Below are positions 63,924 to 64,000 of a DNA stretch of 64,000 nucleotides, piece after piece. The number at the start of each line of letters is the position of its first letter. The first letter of the stretch is position 1. The notes under the pieces are model-generated. The model searched no databases. It was not told where the DNA came from and saw nothing but the letters and a program-made list of their open reading frames with translations. The stretch lies in assembly GCF_039555335.1 (NCBI RefSeq), contig NC_092629.1, forward strand, positions 31,245,382-31,309,381. Direction: 5' to 3'. The stretch comes from Amphiura filiformis. Lineage: Eukaryota; Echinodermata; Ophiuroidea; Amphilepidida; Amphiuridae. The position numbers were made by a program, and so were the translations under genes.

Positions 63924-64000
63924 TAATGACATTCAGACAACAGTTAACTGAATGAAAATTTTGTTAGTGTTAACCAGTAATCATTAGGCTACAATGCCGT

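Noticed and set aside
1-64000. CRISPR arrays, operons, rRNA genes
   Set aside because: Animal DNA; the regular repeats present are a minisatellite, LINE tandem units and EGF exons, none with CRISPR spacing. No rRNA sequence recognised.

Overview
The window is animal DNA, AT-rich and dense with repeats. Three things point to a marine invertebrate, probably a non-vertebrate deuterostome such as an echinoderm, hemichordate or cephalochordate: a long secreted gene built from one-exon calcium-binding EGF modules, CR1/L2-type LINEs of which one carries a 2A-like peptide and a PHD finger, and many fold-back MITEs. I cannot name the species. Nothing prokaryotic is present.

Layout. (1) 1-16.1 kb holds a minus-strand secreted EGF-repeat gene. 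It starts at an ATG at 16036 with a signal-peptide exon, followed by a cysteine-rich module (14703-14987), one ordinary EGF exon (14451-14564) and eleven 123-bp cbEGF exons (10404 down to 1642), and it runs off the left edge. A 1.2-kb unit with three EGF exons is duplicated in tandem (about 7640-8845 and 8845-10045). Its introns hold a Penelope-like remnant with a hammerhead-like motif, LINE and SINE pieces, a hAT-like element with an exact 8-bp target duplication, and fold-back MITEs. (2) 16.1-24 kb has no gene I can support, only MITEs, a SINE and low-complexity DNA. (3) 24.0-34.0 kb is a nest. A minus-strand LINE is interrupted in its 3' UTR by a 7.58-kb Polinton-like element (24236-31818) with 453/462-bp, almost identical terminal inverted repeats. 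This element carries small accessory-type genes, several with their own TATA boxes, and I see none of the usual Polinton core genes. It is the most unusual object in the window. (4) 34.0-35.5 kb has a decayed repeat-associated gene. (5) 39.3-47.3 kb has two head-to-head LINEs: a minus-strand CR1-like copy with leader, 2A, PHD, endonuclease and RT, and a plus-strand copy whose 3' region has 177-bp tandem repeats. (6) 47.3-54.9 kb is a field of DNA transposons, two of them with TACAGGGTGTCCC ends. (7) 54.9-64 kb holds the last five exons of a minus-strand aldo-keto reductase gene resembling AKR1A1/AKR1B, with its first exons beyond the right edge and MITEs in its introns.

The two host genes show no functional link. 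Most of the rest is layered transposable elements, often one inside another, so insertion order can be read in several places: Polinton-like in LINE, hAT in LINE, fold-back in Polinton-like, the AACGTTTT element in a TTAA MITE, and probably LINE in LINE. Splice sites were read by eye, repeat limits are approximate where stated, and no database search was possible.
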